Source: VXNE01 sp965217825 (GTDB taxonomy: Bacteria > Pseudomonadota > Gammaproteobacteria > Pseudomonadales > Azotimanducaceae). Taken from it: a stretch of DNA of 64,000 nucleotides. Under the pieces are notes generated by a model. It saw only the letters and a program-made list of their open reading frames with translations, ran no database searches and was not told the origin of the DNA. The position numbers were made by a program, and so were the translations under genes. This document shows, piece by piece, positions 61,688-64,000 of the stretch (its first letter is position 1; each line of letters begins with the position of its first letter). The DNA lies in the NCBI GenBank assembly GCA_965217825.1, contig OZ244571.1, forward strand, positions 2,914,001-2,978,000. The letters are read 5' to 3'.

Positions 61688-62637
61688 TGCGACGAAGCCA
61701 AAGTTTGGCAATCGCCGCCTGCCTGCTCGTGGGGGCGGCAGCGGCGGAACGCGTACACATCGTGATCCCTGTCGCTGCCGGCGGTGGTCTCGATGGTACC
61801 GCTCGGGCGGCCGGACGGACGCTGGCTACTGTTGCGCCATCGGAAACCGTTTCGTTCGAGAACATTGCCGGCGCCAGCGGTGGTCGGGGCTTAAGCGTAT
61901 TTGTGGAAAATTCGGCCCGCTTTCGTACGGCGCTGATCGTGAACTCGGCACCGCTCATCCTGCGGCGCCTGCAGGGCATGTACCCCCTGGGTTTTCGCGA
62001 TCTCACTCCCATCGCCGGATTGGTGGCCGACTACGGCATATTCGTCGTCAAGGACGCAGCCCCCATTCGGGACTGGTCCAGTACCGTTGCGCGCCTGCAG
62101 GCGGACCCTCGCGCCGTGACCCTGGGCGGGGGTTCCGCCCGGGGCAGCCTCGACCACGTCGTCGCTGCGTTGGCGCTTGATGCCGCCGGTGTGGACGCGC
62201 GGCGCGTTCGCTACCTGCCCTATGACGGCGGCGGCAAGGCCATGCTTGCTCTGCTGGGTGACGAGATAGAAGTCCTCTCCACGGGACTCGGAGAAACGAT
62301 CCCCTTCATACGTGCAGGCCAAGTGCGTGTTCTGGCGGTCACCGCGCCCGAGCGGGTCGCGCCCATCGAAAACGCCCCGACCCTGACAGAGCTCGGCTAT
62401 CCGGTGCGATTCGCCAATTGGCGCGGCATGTTTGCCCCGCCACACGTCGACGCCGACGTTCGCGAACGGCATATCCAACGTTTTCGCGCGCTGACTGCTT
62501 CCGACGCGTGGGGCGAAACCCTTGAACAGTATGGCTGGGAACCGCTAAACCTGTTCGGCGACGACTTTACGCGGTACCTTGAACAGCAGGAGGAAGTGTT
62601 GGCGGCGACGATGGCGAAGCTCGGTTTCGCCCAGTGA
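61684..62637 (+). CDS. tctC: tripartite tricarboxylate transporter substrate-binding protein (TctC/Bug)
   Basis: Periplasmic binding protein of 317 residues with a signal peptide (MMRRSQSLAIAACLLVGAAAA). Family features are VHIVIPVAAGGGLDGTARAAGRTL, which forms the carboxylate-binding loop, SFENIAGASGGRGLSVFV and PTLTELGYPVRFANWRGMFAPP. The ATG at 61684 overlaps the upstream stop. Ligands of the family are carboxylic acids (citrate, glutamate, nicotinate, aromatic acids); the adjacent lactonase favours a sugar acid, which is inference. Confidence 0.9.
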   Translation: MMRRSQSLAIAACLLVGAAAAERVHIVIPVAAGGGLDGTARAAGRTLATVAPSETVSFENIAGASGGRGLSVFVENSARFRTALIVNSAPLILRRLQGMYPLGFRDLTPIAGLVADYGIFVVKDAAPIRDWSSTVARLQADPRAVTLGGGSARGSLDHVVAALALDAAGVDARRVRYLPYDGGGKAMLALLGDEIEVLSTGLGETIPFIRAGQVRVLAVTAPERVAPIENAPTLTELGYPVRFANWRGMFAPPHVDADVRERHIQRFRALTASDAWGETLEQYGWEPLNLFGDDFTRYLEQQEEVLAATMAKLGFAQ

Positions 62638-63068
62638 CCCGACGCCTGGTGCCGCTGGCGTTGCTCGCAGTGGCCGGCGTCTATCTGTGGGCGGCAGCGC
62701 GCATCGAACTCGACCCGTGGTCGGCTGACGAACTGGTCAACGCGCGCGCCTTGCCACTGTTCTGCGGTTCCCTGCTCGCGTTGTTTGCCGCGGGCATGTT
62801 GCTGCGGGGCGTCGCGCCCGGAGATGGCTCTCGGCGGTACAAGCCGCTCGTCACGATGTCCGCATGCATCGTTGCCTTCGCCATCCTGATCCCCAACGCG
62901 GGTTTGTGGCCATCGCTTGCGCTGTTCCTGTGTGCGTCCCTGGCGCTGCTCGGCGAAAGGCGTCCGCTGGTGCTCGTTGCCGCTCCGGTCGCCACGGCCC
63001 TCGTTGGCTGGATGCTGATCGAGGTCGCTCTCGGCGTATACATGCATCCCGGCGCCTGGTGGTCCTGA
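62634..63068 (+). CDS. tctB: tripartite tricarboxylate transporter small membrane subunit TctB
   Basis: A 144-residue protein with four helices: LVPLALLAVAGVYLWAAA, ALPLFCGSLLALFAAGMLL, PLVTMSACIVAFAILIPNAG and LVLVAAPVATALVGWMLIEVAL, the TctB layout. GTG start at 62634 overlapping the tctC stop; its stop shares one base with the tctA ATG (TGATG). Sequence conservation in TctB is low, so position between tctC and tctA is the main support. Confidence 0.87.
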   Translation: MTRRLVPLALLAVAGVYLWAAARIELDPWSADELVNARALPLFCGSLLALFAAGMLLRGVAPGDGSRRYKPLVTMSACIVAFAILIPNAGLWPSLALFLCASLALLGERRPLVLVAAPVATALVGWMLIEVALGVYMHPGAWWS

Positions 63069-64000
63069 TGTGGGAAGGCATCGCGGCAGGTCTCACGACG
63101 GCTCTTGATCCGGCGAACCTGTTGTGGGTAGCGGCGGGATGCTGCGCGGGAACCTTGATCGGCATGCTGCCCGGATTGGGACCGATCACGGCCATCGCCC
63201 TGATGATTCCCGTGAGCTATACGATGGAGCCGGCCGCGGGACTCATCATGATGGCCGGGGTGTACTACGGCGCGGTGTTCGGTGGTTCCACGTCGTCGAT
63301 TCTGATCAACGCGCCCGGCGTCGCCTCCACCGTTGCCACCTCGTTCGATGGCTATCCGATGGCCCGCAGCGGCGAAGCGGGACGGGCGCTCGCCATCGCT
63401 GCCTACGCCTCGTTCGCCGGCGGCACCATGGGCGCCGTCGCCCTGCTCCTCTTCGCAGGCGTCCTCGCCTCCTGGGCGACGGCGTTCCAGTCGCCAGAGT
63501 ACACCCTGGTCCTGATCTTCGCGTTATCGAGTATCGCCGCTTTCGCCGAGCGCGGGCGCGTGGCCAAGTCCTGTGTCGCCGCCCTCCTCGGTTTGATGCT
63601 CGGAACCGTAGGGACGGATCAGTCCGCGGGCGTGCAGCGCTTTACGTTCGGGCGCCTCGACCTGATGGATGGCATCAGTTTCATTCTTCTCGCCATGGCC
63701 GTATTCGCCCTCGCGGAGGCGTTCCATATGCTGACGACGACGGAACGCGCCGACGCCTATCGTCCCGCAGCCAGCGTCCGCCTGGCGAAGGGCGATGCGA
63801 GAGCCATCGCGCCGACCGTGGGACGCAACTCCGTGCTCGGATTCCTGGTCGGCGTATTGCCAGGCGCAGGGGCGACGCTGGCGAGCTTCTTCGCCTACGA
63901 GTTCGAAAAGCGTTTCAACCGCAATCCCGCCTGCGGCATCGCCGCGCCGGAGGCCGCCAACAACGCCGCTTGCACGGGTTCCTTCGTGCCGCTCCTGACG
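63068..64000 (+). CDS. tctA: tripartite tricarboxylate transporter large permease TctA (runs off window end)
   Basis: The first 311 codons of the ~500-residue permease; the reading frame is open to the last base of the window. Signature segments are GTLIGMLPGLGPITAIALMIPVSY, MMAGVYYGAVFGGSTSSILINAPG, SFDGYPMARSGEAGRAL and the second half-repeat SVLGFLVGVLPGAGATLASFFAYE followed by AAPEAANNAACTGSFVPLLT, which mirrors the first half. It starts at ATG 63068, sharing a base with the tctB stop. Confidence 0.93.
   Translation, partial: MWEGIAAGLTTALDPANLLWVAAGCCAGTLIGMLPGLGPITAIALMIPVSYTMEPAAGLIMMAGVYYGAVFGGSTSSILINAPGVASTVATSFDGYPMARSGEAGRALAIAAYASFAGGTMGAVALLLFAGVLASWATAFQSPEYTLVLIFALSSIAAFAERGRVAKSCVAALLGLMLGTVGTDQSAGVQRFTFGRLDLMDGISFILLAMAVFALAEAFHMLTTTERADAYRPAASVRLAKGDARAIAPTVGRNSVLGFLVGVLPGAGATLASFFAYEFEKRFNRNPACGIAAPEAANNAACTGSFVPLLT

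Noticed and set aside
1..64000. tRNA, rRNA or CRISPR array
   Set aside because: Intergenic regions were read on both strands; no cloverleaf with a TTCGA-type loop and no regularly spaced direct repeats were found.

Overview
The window is GC-rich, densely coded bacterial DNA from a gammaproteobacterium. The evidence is a phoB-phoR-pstSCAB-phoU cluster in the Pseudomonas style with long PstC and PstA, a PA4642-family gene, a TtpC/TonB2-type energy-transduction operon with DUF3450 and TPR partners, type II secretion genes, and oxygen-dependent HemF. No rRNA, tRNA, CRISPR array, prophage or full insertion sequence was seen. Genus cannot be decided from the sequence; an uncultured or poorly sampled lineage is plausible.

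Layout. 1-9.5 kb (minus): phosphate-starvation regulon running phoB, phoR, pstS, pstC, pstA, pstB, phoU, PA4642-family gene, trxB (cut by the window edge). 10-15.2 kb (plus): DUF3450, ttpC, exbB, exbD, tonB, TPR gene, an inner-membrane engine for TonB-dependent receptors. 15.2-26.5 kb: ribE, the nickel-pincer cofactor genes larC-larB-larE, gor, a YkvA-family gene, sppA, murF, moaA and a DUF1285 gene. 26.5-34.4 kb: ETF-ubiquinone oxidoreductase and ETF beta/alpha, pyrB, and a PutA without a DNA-binding domain. 34.5-41.7 kb (minus): a FecA-like receptor with a Fur-type palindrome upstream, then a tight and unusual operon of sterol desaturase/fatty acid hydroxylase, GH3-type acyl-amido synthetase, dipeptide-epimerase-like enolase-superfamily enzyme and a small membrane protein, then a DUF1993 gene. 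41.8-50.6 kb (plus): a Nudix hydrolase and gspE-F-G-H-I-J-K-L-M. 50.6-53.6 kb: a long acyl-CoA dehydrogenase of the methylsuccinyl-CoA dehydrogenase type, and hemF. 54-60.3 kb: enoyl-CoA hydratase, livHMGF and an acyl-CoA ligase. 60.3-64 kb: a BON-domain lipoprotein, then an SMP-30 lactonase with tctC-tctB-tctA (tctA runs off the end).

Two dispersed repeat families stand out. One is a ~250 bp long-palindrome element with terminal inverted repeats, present between pstB and phoU and again at the 5' end of hemF, where its terminal repeat supplies the apparent start codon. The other is a ~110 bp hairpin-rich repeat found at five loci, always just downstream of a gene's stop codon and mostly between convergent genes.

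The most interesting candidate system is the 35.1-39.2 kb operon (hydroxylase, GH3 amide synthetase, epimerase, membrane protein), which sits behind a probably iron-regulated outer-membrane receptor. Its product is unknown to me. Start codons were chosen by family N-termini, ribosome-binding sites and overlaps; several are uncertain and flagged.
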